From contig NZ_QXFI01000021.1 in assembly GCF_003584135.1 (NCBI RefSeq), positions 1 through 49,977 of the forward strand: a stretch of 49,977 nucleotides of DNA, given 5' to 3'. The position numbers and the translations under genes are program-made. Under the pieces are notes generated by a model, which was not told the DNA's origin, did no database searches, and saw nothing but the letters and a program-made list of their open reading frames with translations. Source of the stretch: Flagellimonas pelagia (GTDB taxonomy: Bacteria; Bacteroidota; Bacteroidia; Flavobacteriales; Flavobacteriaceae). Shown here one piece after another: positions 34,167-42,432 of the stretch (within the stretch, counting starts at the first letter, position 1; each line of letters starts with the position of its first letter).

Positions 34167-34544
34167 ATGAAACGATTTGCAAAATACACCGTATTCTTAA
34201 TGGCCTTGATTGTCTTGTCCTGCTCAAAAGACGGCGATAGCTCCGATGATATTGACCTGTACGCAGGCCAATGGATGGGAAATGTAACGGGAGATGACGG
34301 TGGCACGGTCAGCTTTTTCATTTATGAAGATGGATCGGCCACCGGGGACTTCTTTACCAATGGCACACAGACCCCTATCCAAATGGATGGAACAGTGGAT
34401 TCTTCAGGATCCTTTTCCGCAACCTTCAGTACTACAGAAATCAATGGAAGTCTGTCTGGAAAATTGTCGGAGACATCTGGAAACGGAACATGGTCCATTA
34501 CCTCCAACCAAACCAAAGGAACCTGGTCCGTCACAAAAAAATGA
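34167..34544 (+). CDS. Small lipoprotein of unknown function
   Basis: 125 residues. The lipobox is LIVLSC with lipidated Cys19, followed by SKDGDSSDD. The mature ~100 residues alternate Gly, Thr and Ser with hydrophobic residues (AGQWMGNVTGDDGGTVSFFI, then GSLSGKLSETSGNGTWSI), consistent with a small calycin-like or other beta-barrel. I do not recognise a family. It lies 52 bases after the preceding lipoprotein gene and 37 before the next, so cotranscription is likely. Confidence 0.65.
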   Translation: MKRFAKYTVFLMALIVLSCSKDGDSSDDIDLYAGQWMGNVTGDDGGTVSFFIYEDGSATGDFFTNGTQTPIQMDGTVDSSGSFSATFSTTEINGSLSGKLSETSGNGTWSITSNQTKGTWSVTKK

Positions 34545-34581
34545 TCACACAAAATAGATTTCAACATAAAAGTTCAACCAA

Positions 34582-36765
34582 ATGAAAACCTTAATTAAAG
34601 TATTTACACTGCTCACCCTTGTGTTATCATTGGGTTGCAGTTCCGACGATTCCCCTCAACCTGGTGGCGATGGCCCAGACAATCCCACGAGCGAATATGA
34701 AATGGTGGATGTTCAGGTAATCCTTCCCCAAAATTCAACGATCGATTTATCCAAAACTATCATGGCGAGCTTGGGATCTACAAGTGAGATAAATGGTTCG
34801 GCAAAAGGATCGATCCCGTTCAACCCAGGGAGTGTGGAATTGGCCTATCTGTTAGACCAGGACAACAATGTTCTTTTGGCAGGATTCCTTAGTGATGGCA
34901 GGAAGGAGATCTCGTTGGAAACCACTGCCGAAGTCATCCTCTATTATGGACTGGACTACTACTTGCTTCCTCCATCGGCAAAGAAAGCCTTTTTGAACAG
35001 CGTTGGACAGGTTACTGGTTTTGATGAATTGGTGAACGACTTGACCACCCTTTTCGTGAGCGATCCACTCATGTATTCCACAGGAGCCTATCTTGACCTT
35101 TTGAATGAAAAAATTGAACAAATATCCAGCAAAAATGGAAACACCTCAGAAAACAGGATCTTCATCAACGATGTCTTGAACAAAAGTGGGATCGTAATCC
35201 AAAACCCGGATTCCTTACATGTGCAATTGCAAAATTTCTTCCCAAGGAGAACACATGCCTTTGTGTATAAAAAATTGGTATATGATCGTGATGGCAACCT
35301 GACCGAAATACCCGACTATTCCGAAAACCCCATGGTGCATTTTGATCTTAAGCCAGGAAAAAAACAACAGATAGACGCCTTTCAGGTAGGCAATCAGTTG
35401 AGTCAAGTTGGCACTCAAGCCTCTATCATAGAGAATGCCTCCGTCAGTGATCCCATTGCATTGCCCTTTAGCGGAAACACCGAATTTGTTGCGGAATATG
35501 AATTGGTAGTAGTGGGCTCCGGGGCAGAAAAGACCATTTCAAGGGACCTATCCTCTGTTGAAAAAGAGGCTTATGAAGCATTGAATGTCAAGACTTATAT
35601 TCTGGATTATTTTCTTCCAACACTTTTGGACATTGGTGGAAACAAGAACCTATTGCCCAGGTTTGGCGACGCCAAGGAAGATGCCCTCTATGATGCGGTA
35701 CTCCCCGCTTTACAGGCCAACAATACCGTTTTGGAAGCGGTAAAGCAGAACAAGTTCAAGGAAGCGTCCGAAGTCTTTTTGCCGGAACTTTATGGAAACA
35801 TTCGCCTGTCCGATGACTTGAGGAACATATTGACAGATGTGTACAACATCATTTCCAATGGAGGATCCATGCCCAACACCTTTGTGCAAAGCCAAGAATT
35901 GGTGGAAACCGGCATACAACGTATGGAAATGGTCATGGAGGCCCTATACAAGAACATGAACTTGGGGCAAAAAACCAATGTAAAAATGCTCAATACGGAA
36001 GCTAATGCAGTGGAGAGTTGGATCATGGATTCCATTAATGCCGAGGTCACCATCTTTCCCACAGAAGCCGACGTATGTTTAGGCGACCCCTTGGAAATCC
36101 GGGCAGGATATTACACCTTCTATGAACCTGGGGTGGAAGATTTTGAATACCACTGGAGCACTTCTAACAAATTCGGGGGAAGGATACAGGACATTGAAGG
36201 CTATCCAAGTAACTATGGGGTTTCCATCGTGACCACAAGTAACATCGTATCCTATATCAGTGTGGCAACCGAGTCCGATCTCACCGATGGTGACAATTTT
36301 GAAACCGTGGAAGTTGTGGTTTATACCAAAAACCTGCAATCAGGACAACTTACGGAAGTGGGGCGCAAATCCATGATGGTGAATAACAAGAAAACCTGTA
36401 TCTCCTTCTTTGCCCCATTTGAAAAAGAAGTGCCCATCACCACGTTCAGCTCACAGCTGCTTTGTGGCGGAGGACTTGTTTATACCGTAGGCATACCCGG
36501 TTATATAGCCAGATTCAAGGCTGTGGATGGCGCCACATCCTATACGGCAAAAATCCTGAAAAAAGATGGAACGTATGGAAATGAATTTGCCTTGACGGAC
36601 TTGGAGGATATTGGCGATGATATGTTGGAATTCCGTTTGGGAGTAGGATCAATAAACATTTTACAAACCTGTGATCAGGCAGAGGCCGAGCAGGAACAAC
36701 AACGAAAATTGGATGATATGGACAATATTGGGCATCAAGGAATTGAGATAACGCCCATATTTTAA
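34582..36765 (+). CDS. Large lipoprotein of unknown function
   Basis: 727 residues. The lipobox is LSLGC with lipidated Cys19, followed by SSDDSPQPGGDGPDNP. An N-terminal beta-rich region (about 40-130) precedes a largely helical middle (about 130-480) and an Ig-like region at about 490-600 (CLGDPLEIRAGYYTFYEPG, FEYHWSTSNKFGG), then a final module with two Cys. I recognise no catalytic motif. It is the last of three consecutive lipoprotein genes, immediately upstream of an ECF sigma-factor operon, and could be a surface protein served by that system, but no sequence evidence ties them. Confidence 0.65.
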   Translation: MKTLIKVFTLLTLVLSLGCSSDDSPQPGGDGPDNPTSEYEMVDVQVILPQNSTIDLSKTIMASLGSTSEINGSAKGSIPFNPGSVELAYLLDQDNNVLLAGFLSDGRKEISLETTAEVILYYGLDYYLLPPSAKKAFLNSVGQVTGFDELVNDLTTLFVSDPLMYSTGAYLDLLNEKIEQISSKNGNTSENRIFINDVLNKSGIVIQNPDSLHVQLQNFFPRRTHAFVYKKLVYDRDGNLTEIPDYSENPMVHFDLKPGKKQQIDAFQVGNQLSQVGTQASIIENASVSDPIALPFSGNTEFVAEYELVVVGSGAEKTISRDLSSVEKEAYEALNVKTYILDYFLPTLLDIGGNKNLLPRFGDAKEDALYDAVLPALQANNTVLEAVKQNKFKEASEVFLPELYGNIRLSDDLRNILTDVYNIISNGGSMPNTFVQSQELVETGIQRMEMVMEALYKNMNLGQKTNVKMLNTEANAVESWIMDSINAEVTIFPTEADVCLGDPLEIRAGYYTFYEPGVEDFEYHWSTSNKFGGRIQDIEGYPSNYGVSIVTTSNIVSYISVATESDLTDGDNFETVEVVVYTKNLQSGQLTEVGRKSMMVNNKKTCISFFAPFEKEVPITTFSSQLLCGGGLVYTVGIPGYIARFKAVDGATSYTAKILKKDGTYGNEFALTDLEDIGDDMLEFRLGVGSINILQTCDQAEAEQEQQRKLDDMDNIGHQGIEITPIF

Positions 36766-36830
36766 CAATTAAAACGGATTTACGGTAATTTTTATCGATG
36801 CCGCTTTTTATTTGAAGAAGAGAATATTAA

Positions 36831-36863
36831 ATTCCCCATACTTTCCAACAAAGTATGGGGAAT
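36831..36863 (+). promoter_or_regulatory. Perfect 14-bp inverted repeat at the sigma-factor start
   Basis: ATTCCCCATACTTT (36831-36844), 5-base loop CCAAC, AAAGTATGGGGAAT (36850-36863). The ATG at 36855 lies inside the right arm, so in RNA the hairpin would bury that start codon; as DNA it is a 33-bp palindrome suitable for a dimeric repressor. No T-tract follows, so it is not an ordinary terminator. Confidence 0.75.
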
Positions 36864-37430
36864 ACACACCAAAAGGCAGGCAAAACAGTCAATGGTTTCA
36901 GAAAAAATGATTCGGAAACCATGCAAGCAACCTACCAAGAGGTGTATCCAAAAGTGCGCACCCATATCTTAAAGAACAATGGTAATGAAGATCAGGCCAA
37001 GGATATTTTCCAAGAGGCATTTGTAGCCTGCTGGAGAAATATCAAAGATGGTAAGTTTTTGGAAGGAAATGTTTCCGGGTATCTCTTTACCATTGCCAAG
37101 AACAAATGGACCGATTTTTTACGGTCATCGGATTATAAAAAAACCATCAACACGGATTCACAATCCTTTTTAACGGTGGTACAAGATGACCCCATACCCA
37201 AGGAAGACATCCTTGAGGAAGAACAGAACAGAAGTGCCATGCAAACCGCTTTGTCCCAATTGGGGGAAAATTGCAGGTCCCTCCTCAAGATGTTTTACTT
37301 TGAAAGGAGATCCATGGAAGAAATCTCAAAAGAGATGGGAATGGCTCCCAGTTCAGCACGCAACCAAAAATACCGTTGCATGGAAAAACTGAGAAGCCTG
37401 AGCCTTCAAATCAAGAACAATGAACGATAG
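36855..37430 (+). CDS. ECF-type RNA polymerase sigma factor
   Basis: 191 residues if read from the ATG at 36855, or 169 from the ATG at 36921 (MQATYQEVYPKVRTHI), which fits the usual ECF start better. Sigma region 2 covers about residues 25-95 (AKDIFQEAFVACWRNI, SGYLFTIAKNKWTDFLR) and region 4 about 125-185 (LGENCRSLLKMFYFERRSMEEI, SSARNQKYRCMEKL). It directs RNA polymerase to a dedicated promoter set. The next gene, a membrane protein in the anti-sigma position, overlaps its 3' end by 11 bases, and the third gene encodes a TPR-CHAT protein. A perfect hairpin overlaps the first possible start codon. Confidence 0.9.
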   Translation: MGNTHQKAGKTVNGFRKNDSETMQATYQEVYPKVRTHILKNNGNEDQAKDIFQEAFVACWRNIKDGKFLEGNVSGYLFTIAKNKWTDFLRSSDYKKTINTDSQSFLTVVQDDPIPKEDILEEEQNRSAMQTALSQLGENCRSLLKMFYFERRSMEEISKEMGMAPSSARNQKYRCMEKLRSLSLQIKNNER

Positions 37431-38148
37431 CTCATACATATCACAAGAACACCAAGAAACCTTTGAAAGGTATTTGATGGACCAAATGGACGATCGGGAA
37501 CGTTCCCAATTTTTGGAAAATTTGGAGCAAGATGCCCAATTGATGCAGCAATTCAATGAATTCAAGGCCTTGTTCCATAGCGTTGAGGAAGCAGCGCTTC
37601 GTGAAGAGTTGGAATCCTTTCATTCCGAATTGGAATCGCCATCCAAAAAAACAACCAAAGGCCGCACCTTCCCCATCTACAAAATTGCCGCAGTCATTAC
37701 AGTTTTGGTTGTAATGGGTCTATGGCTCCTTTATCAAAAAGACCCTAGTGAAAAACTATACCAAGAATATTTTACTGCAGACCCAGGACTTCCCACAGTG
37801 ATGGGAAACAGCAGCAACTATGCTTTTTACGAAGCTATGGTGGATTACAAACAAGGCCATTACAAAACCGCCATCAGCAAATGGGAACAGTTATGGGCAC
37901 AGAAAAAAGATAACGATACCCTTAACTATTTTTTGGGTTCCGCATATCTGGCAGACGGGGAGACAACCAGGGCTATTTCCTTTTTTGATCTTGTCGTGGA
38001 AAACGAGCAAGCCTCTTTTAAAAACGAAGCTGCTTTTTACCAAGGACTTGCCCACTTAAAAAATGGCGACACCCAAGCGGCATTAAAAAGTCTGAAAAAA
38101 GCCCAAGATGAAAAAAGTCGGGAATTGATAAAAAAACTTAAGGACTGA
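37420..38148 (+). CDS. Membrane-anchored TPR protein in anti-sigma position
   Basis: 242 residues. Residues 1-85 are acidic and helical (HQETFERYLMDQMDDRERSQ), like the cytoplasmic part of anti-sigma factors but without a recognisable zinc motif. One membrane helix spans about 88-106 (IAAVITVLVVMGLWLLY). The remainder (about 110-242) has three or so tetratricopeptide repeats (YEAMVDYKQGHYKTAISKWEQL, YFLGSAYLADGETTRAISFF) predicted to be periplasmic. It overlaps the sigma gene by 11 bases and is followed 6 bases later by the TPR-CHAT gene. I infer an anti-sigma factor whose periplasmic TPR domain receives the signal or docks the CHAT protein. Confidence 0.8.
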   Translation: MNDSSYISQEHQETFERYLMDQMDDRERSQFLENLEQDAQLMQQFNEFKALFHSVEEAALREELESFHSELESPSKKTTKGRTFPIYKIAAVITVLVVMGLWLLYQKDPSEKLYQEYFTADPGLPTVMGNSSNYAFYEAMVDYKQGHYKTAISKWEQLWAQKKDNDTLNYFLGSAYLADGETTRAISFFDLVVENEQASFKNEAAFYQGLAHLKNGDTQAALKSLKKAQDEKSRELIKKLKD

Positions 38149-38154
38149 TTGGTT

Positions 38155-41100
38155 ATGCACAAGGGCCTATCACATTTTCTCTTGATGTTTGCCCTTTTGT
38201 TGCAGACATCGATATTTTCCCAACAACATCCCTCCCTAAAAAAACTGGACAGCCTCATATCCATCGATGCCTTTAAGGAAGCACAGCATATTATTGCACA
38301 AGAAATCGGGAAGGCCCCAAAAAATGCCCAATTGAATTTGGGTAAATTGGTGTACCCCCTTGCCAAAACCGAATTCCTATTAGACCGCCAGACCAGCTTT
38401 CCAAAGGCACAAAAACTTTTGAAAGACCTGGAGAGTGGTCATCAACCGGATTCCGTTCGTTTTGACGCCCTCATGGGTATGGGCCTTGCCCAAATAGACC
38501 AGGGCAATGTGATCCAAGCCAATGAAACGGTCCTTCGGGCCAACACCATTGCCACGGCCATGCAGGATCCGCAAAGAAAACTTACATCGGAATACTATTT
38601 GGGTGAGATTGGGCTGAAGTTGGGGGATTTTGACCAACTCATGGACCGGACCGAAAAGGCGCTCCGAGTGATGAACGACCATCCAAAATCCAAATTCCGA
38701 TTGGCCCCAAGAGTCTTGAATTACAAAGCATCACTCATGCATTTTATGGGAATACCCGATAGTGTCAACTATTATTTTGAAAAAGCCATCAAAAGCATTG
38801 ACACCGACGATGAAGACCCTGAATATCGATATTACCTTCCGAGTGTGATCTACGGCAACTGGACTTTGGCCAAACAAACGGCTGGAGACTATCAGGCAGC
38901 CATGGAATTTACCCTAAAGTGCATTTCCAGTTACAACACTTTCCTACAAAAGACACACAATCACCCCCTAACCGAAAAGGTTCAGGGCAATCTTTCCATT
39001 GCCTATAGGAACCTGGGTAGCCTTTACAACGATTTGGGGGACAAGGAAAAGGCGATTCAAGTGGCCACATTGGGTTACCATCATGCCAAAAAATACTTTC
39101 TTCCCAACACCGTACAATATTTCAGTGCAGTGCTGATGATGGGGGAAGCCTACCTTTATGGGGAAAACCCTGAAAAGGCAAGAAAATACCTGGAGGAGGC
39201 CAAGACATCATTGCAGACCATCCCTGGGGACAATTGGCTGTATGCAGCAAACCTGTATTCGGTTTTGGGCGATCTAGAAAAAAAGGACGGGAGTATATCT
39301 CAGGCCATCGCTTACTACCAAAAGACGTTGGAGGCTTATGAAAACAGTAGTCCTGACGCGTTCAGCCAAAATGTGGTCTATGCCCAGTTCAACCTTGCCC
39401 AGTCCTTTGCCGATGATCATCAGTTCAACAAGGCCGAAAATCTGATTGACGAAACCTATGCCGAAACGGCAAAAATATATGGTACAGAAAGTTTTTTGGC
39501 CAAAACGGCACTGCTCACCAAAATTCGGATTTCTTATTTGAAAGGGGATTTTGAGAAGACCGTTCAACTATGTGAACAATTATTGCCTTCCCAAGAAAAC
39601 GAAACAGAAGATCAGGAACGGCTTTACCAATGGGGGGATCGCGCCGAGATTTTATTGTATTTGGCAAAATCCAAATTCCAACTATTACCCCATTCCTTGA
39701 AGAATCTCCAAGATTTGGCGCAAACCATAGATGGGGCAACAGCTTTTGTAGAGAAACGAAAATCATTGGTCTCCTCCCAAGAAGGTGTGGCCAGCCTTAT
39801 CGAAAACAATAGGGAAATCTTCAATTTTGCCAAAAAAGTGTATCTGGAACTGTACCAACAGACCCATGACGACAAGTATCTTGAAAAGGTCATGACCCTA
39901 AACGAATCTTCCATTTATAATCGGATCAGGGCCAGACTGAACCTCGCCAACAATGGCTTTTCCCCAGTTAAAATCCGAGAGCAGGAAAACCGGCTACGTG
40001 AACAGATCGATGCATTTTTTAACCTTGAGGAAGATCAGACCCAGTTCAACGCGGCAAAATGGGACTCTCTTTCCACTGCATGGCAAGACCATTTGACCTT
40101 GCTTCAACAAGAATATCCGGAATACTATAAAATGAGGTACGCTTCCATTTTGGAGCCCTTAAAAAACTTGAAAGAACAAGTGCCCTCGAATACCACACTG
40201 GTTCGCTATTTTTCTGATGGGGAAGATGCCTATGCCTATGTGTACCATGATGACAAAGCTGCCCTGACGCGATTGGGAAACCTTAAAAACCTATGTATTT
40301 CCTCGATTTCAGATTACAGTATTCCCGAAAACGAGCTGTTCGAATGTCTATATCAACTTTATGTAAATCTGTGGAAACCTTTTGAAAAACAAGTGAAAAC
40401 AGAGAATGTTATCATTTTTCCTGACGGCGAACTTTTTAATTTAAGTTTTGAACTGCTCACACCTAAAAAAATCAATTCGCTGAAACAATTGGCCATCAAT
40501 AGTCTTTTGTCCAAACACAATATTTCATACAACTATAGCCTTTTCATGTTGGATCAACAGCAAAAGGTCCTGGAATTTAAAAAGAATTTCATCGCTTTTG
40601 TACCGGAGTTTGGTGCTCAAATGAAAAGTGAATATGAAATGGCCATCATGGATACCCTTTATCTGGACAAAGCCTATCTTACCTTGTTACCCCAGCCCTT
40701 CAGCTATGATTTGGCCAAAAAATTCGGAAAAGTCTTCCATGGTGATGCGTTTCTGAATGAGAAGGCATCCAAGCAAGTGTTTTCCAAAACAGCCAAGGAA
40801 CACAAGATCATCCACATTGCCACCCATGCCGAATCCAACAACTTGAGTCCGGAACTCTCCCGTTTGGTCTTTGCCAAAAATACTTCGGATACCCTGGACA
40901 TTAACGACAATTATCTCTACACCTATGAGATCTATAACGAAAATTTGAGTTCCAATCTTGCCATATTAACAGCCTGTGAAACCGGTAAACCTACCTATCA
41001 ACCTGGGGAGGGAATGATTTCCTTGGCCCATGCCTTCAACTATGCAGGCAGTGAAAGTATTTTGACCAGTTTGTGGCAGATTGATGAAAAATCCAGCGCG

Positions 41101-41385
41101 GAAATCCTGACTTCCTTTTACGATTATCTTTCCAAAGGGAAACGCAAGGACGAAGCCATACGTTTGGCCAAGTTGGATTATTTGAAGCAATCCGAAGGCC
41201 GAACCCTACACCCCCAATATTGGGCAGGCCTGATCTTGATGGGCAACACCTCCCCTATTAATCTGCACCAACCTATACATTGGATGGTCTGGACCCTTAT
41301 TTTGATGTCGCTTTTAATCCTTGCCCTGATTTTCTTCCGTAAAAAGAAAACCCCCGCGAAAACGGGGGCAAACTCAAACAACTAA
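38155..41385 (+). CDS. Exported TPR-CHAT protein (caspase-like protease family)
   Basis: 1076 residues from the ATG at 38155; an in-frame TTG at 38149 is less likely. A signal peptide ends near SIFSQQ. About 10 tetratricopeptide repeats span residues 60-500, a helical region follows, and the CHAT domain occupies about 690-1030 with the likely catalytic dyad H891 (HIATHAES) and C941 (ILTACETGKP). A membrane helix at about 1043-1061 and a basic tail (RKKK) anchor the C-terminus, placing the CHAT and TPR domains in the periplasm. CHAT domains are clan CD cysteine proteases, cutting after specific residues. As third gene after sigma and anti-sigma-like genes, it may proteolyse or sense the anti-sigma protein. 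Confidence 0.88.
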   Translation: MHKGLSHFLLMFALLLQTSIFSQQHPSLKKLDSLISIDAFKEAQHIIAQEIGKAPKNAQLNLGKLVYPLAKTEFLLDRQTSFPKAQKLLKDLESGHQPDSVRFDALMGMGLAQIDQGNVIQANETVLRANTIATAMQDPQRKLTSEYYLGEIGLKLGDFDQLMDRTEKALRVMNDHPKSKFRLAPRVLNYKASLMHFMGIPDSVNYYFEKAIKSIDTDDEDPEYRYYLPSVIYGNWTLAKQTAGDYQAAMEFTLKCISSYNTFLQKTHNHPLTEKVQGNLSIAYRNLGSLYNDLGDKEKAIQVATLGYHHAKKYFLPNTVQYFSAVLMMGEAYLYGENPEKARKYLEEAKTSLQTIPGDNWLYAANLYSVLGDLEKKDGSISQAIAYYQKTLEAYENSSPDAFSQNVVYAQFNLAQSFADDHQFNKAENLIDETYAETAKIYGTESFLAKTALLTKIRISYLKGDFEKTVQLCEQLLPSQENETEDQERLYQWGDRAEILLYLAKSKFQLLPHSLKNLQDLAQTIDGATAFVEKRKSLVSSQEGVASLIENNREIFNFAKKVYLELYQQTHDDKYLEKVMTLNESSIYNRIRARLNLANNGFSPVKIREQENRLREQIDAFFNLEEDQTQFNAAKWDSLSTAWQDHLTLLQQEYPEYYKMRYASILEPLKNLKEQVPSNTTLVRYFSDGEDAYAYVYHDDKAALTRLGNLKNLCISSISDYSIPENELFECLYQLYVNLWKPFEKQVKTENVIIFPDGELFNLSFELLTPKKINSLKQLAINSLLSKHNISYNYSLFMLDQQQKVLEFKKNFIAFVPEFGAQMKSEYEMAIMDTLYLDKAYLTLLPQPFSYDLAKKFGKVFHGDAFLNEKASKQVFSKTAKEHKIIHIATHAESNNLSPELSRLVFAKNTSDTLDINDNYLYTYEIYNENLSSNLAILTACETGKPTYQPGEGMISLAHAFNYAGSESILTSLWQIDEKSSAEILTSFYDYLSKGKRKDEAIRLAKLDYLKQSEGRTLHPQYWAGLILMGNTSPINLHQPIHWMVWTLILMSLLILALIFFRKKKTPAKTGANSNN
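41341..41368 (-). terminator. Terminator of the minus-strand lipoprotein gene, inside the CHAT coding end
   Basis: On the minus strand, CCCCCG (41368-41363), a 6-base loop and CGGGGG (41356-41351) are followed by TTTTCTTTTT. It lies 36 bases past the stop of the gene at 41404 and within the last codons of the CHAT gene on the other strand. Confidence 0.65.
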
Positions 41386-41403
41386 CTAACTTAGAGAGAA
41401 ATC

Positions 41404-42171
41404 CTATCCTCCTGTATTGTTCGGAATATTGGGATCATTATCATCGGGATCCTCATTGGCGGGCACACCATCATTGTCATTGTCCACAAAGGTTCCGTCC
41501 CTACCCACAAAAAGCTGGAAGTTTATAGGAAAAAAGGTATCCATGACCTGGGTTTCATATTCGCTTGTGGGTGCCGTGGTGACTGATATGGCCGAAAAGG
41601 TACCCCCTGCCGCATAGGTGGAGCGCACCCAAATTTGGGCCGTAATGCCATCAAAACGGAGCAATCGGGCCGTGAACTGGGATGAAATACCTTCAAAAGT
41701 ATTATTGGCCGTTGTCGTGCACAACACCTCTGGGGTGCCGGAAAATCCGTAGTGGGCAAAAACCCCATCGATTTCATTGGCGATGATACTTGTGGCAGAT
41801 ACCTGACCAGCAGCTTGGGTATTGGGAATCCAGCGGAATACTACCATATTATCATCACGGACCAGGTTGACCCCGAGTGTAGCGGTTTGGGCATCGGTCA
41901 CCTCAAAGGCTGTAAAACCTTTGGGGTAGGTAAATCCGATGAGGGGCTGCAAGCTGTGGATAAACTGTCCGCCCGGATTTTTGATGACAGGCACTTGGGC
42001 CAAAGGAGCGGGAATGGAATGGGCAAACTCCCAATATATACCGGTGATTCCGGACACATTGGCACAAAGGCCTTGGGGCTCCGCATTGAGTTTCCCGTTA
42101 TCGGAATCCGAACTACAGCTAATACAAAAAAGGAAAATACAAGTGGCAATTAAAGTTTGAATGGTTTTCAT
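41404..42171 (-). CDS. Lipoprotein with C-terminal Asp-rich calcium-type repeat
   Basis: 255 residues. The lipobox is CISC with lipidated Cys19, followed by SSDSDNGK. The body is beta-rich without a recognised enzymatic motif. The last ~25 residues (VDNDNDGVPANEDPDDNDP) form a thrombospondin type 3-like calcium-binding repeat, frequent in exported Bacteroidota proteins. It is convergent with the CHAT gene, with 18 bases between stops, and its terminator lies inside the CHAT 3' end. Function unknown. Confidence 0.7.
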   Translation of the reverse strand: MKTIQTLIATCIFLFCISCSSDSDNGKLNAEPQGLCANVSGITGIYWEFAHSIPAPLAQVPVIKNPGGQFIHSLQPLIGFTYPKGFTAFEVTDAQTATLGVNLVRDDNMVVFRWIPNTQAAGQVSATSIIANEIDGVFAHYGFSGTPEVLCTTTANNTFEGISSQFTARLLRFDGITAQIWVRSTYAAGGTFSAISVTTAPTSEYETQVMDTFFPINFQLFVGRDGTFVDNDNDGVPANEDPDDNDPNIPNNTGG

Positions 42172-42246
42172 GATGATGCTTTTTCTTCTTATCGAGCTAA
42201 AAGAAGAATGTCATCAAGATTTTTGGAATAACCTGGGAAAGGGCAT

Positions 42247-42276
42247 AAAAAAAGCCGAGAAAATCTCGGCTTTTTT
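42247..42276. terminator. Strong terminator hairpin, probably belonging to the 43531-48590 operon
   Basis: Stem AAAAAAGCCGAGA / TCTCGGCTTTTTT with a loop of 3-4 bases. It lies between two genes whose 5' ends face it (41404-42171 minus and 42433-43497 plus), so neither uses it. The minus-strand operon ending at 43531 has no terminator of its own before the recombinase, making this the best match. Confidence 0.75.
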
Positions 42277-42409
42277 CCTGTACCTTGGGTGTGAATCCTC
42301 ACATAATATTATTTGACACAAATTGCATTTAGTTGACTGTATATCAAATACTTGATCCATTCTCTTCACTTGTAAGTTTTCCCTTCATTTCGTATTTTTA
42401 GACAAAAAC

Positions 42410-42430
42410 CGTCACTTTTACGTCACTTTT
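42410..42430 (+). repeat. Tandem CGTCACTTTT direct repeat before the recombinase
   Basis: Two exact copies of CGTCACTTTT at 42410-42419 and 42421-42430, 11 bases apart (about one helical turn), ending 2 bases before the ATG. They could be arm-type binding sites or an autoregulatory operator for the recombinase. Confidence 0.55.
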
Positions 42431-42432
42431 TT

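Noticed and set aside
42285..42310. tRNA-3'-end-like sequence (GGGTGTGAATCCTCACA) near the recombinase, considered as an att site
   Set aside because: No acceptor stem, anticodon arm or CCA could be found around it, so it is not a tRNA fragment I can support.
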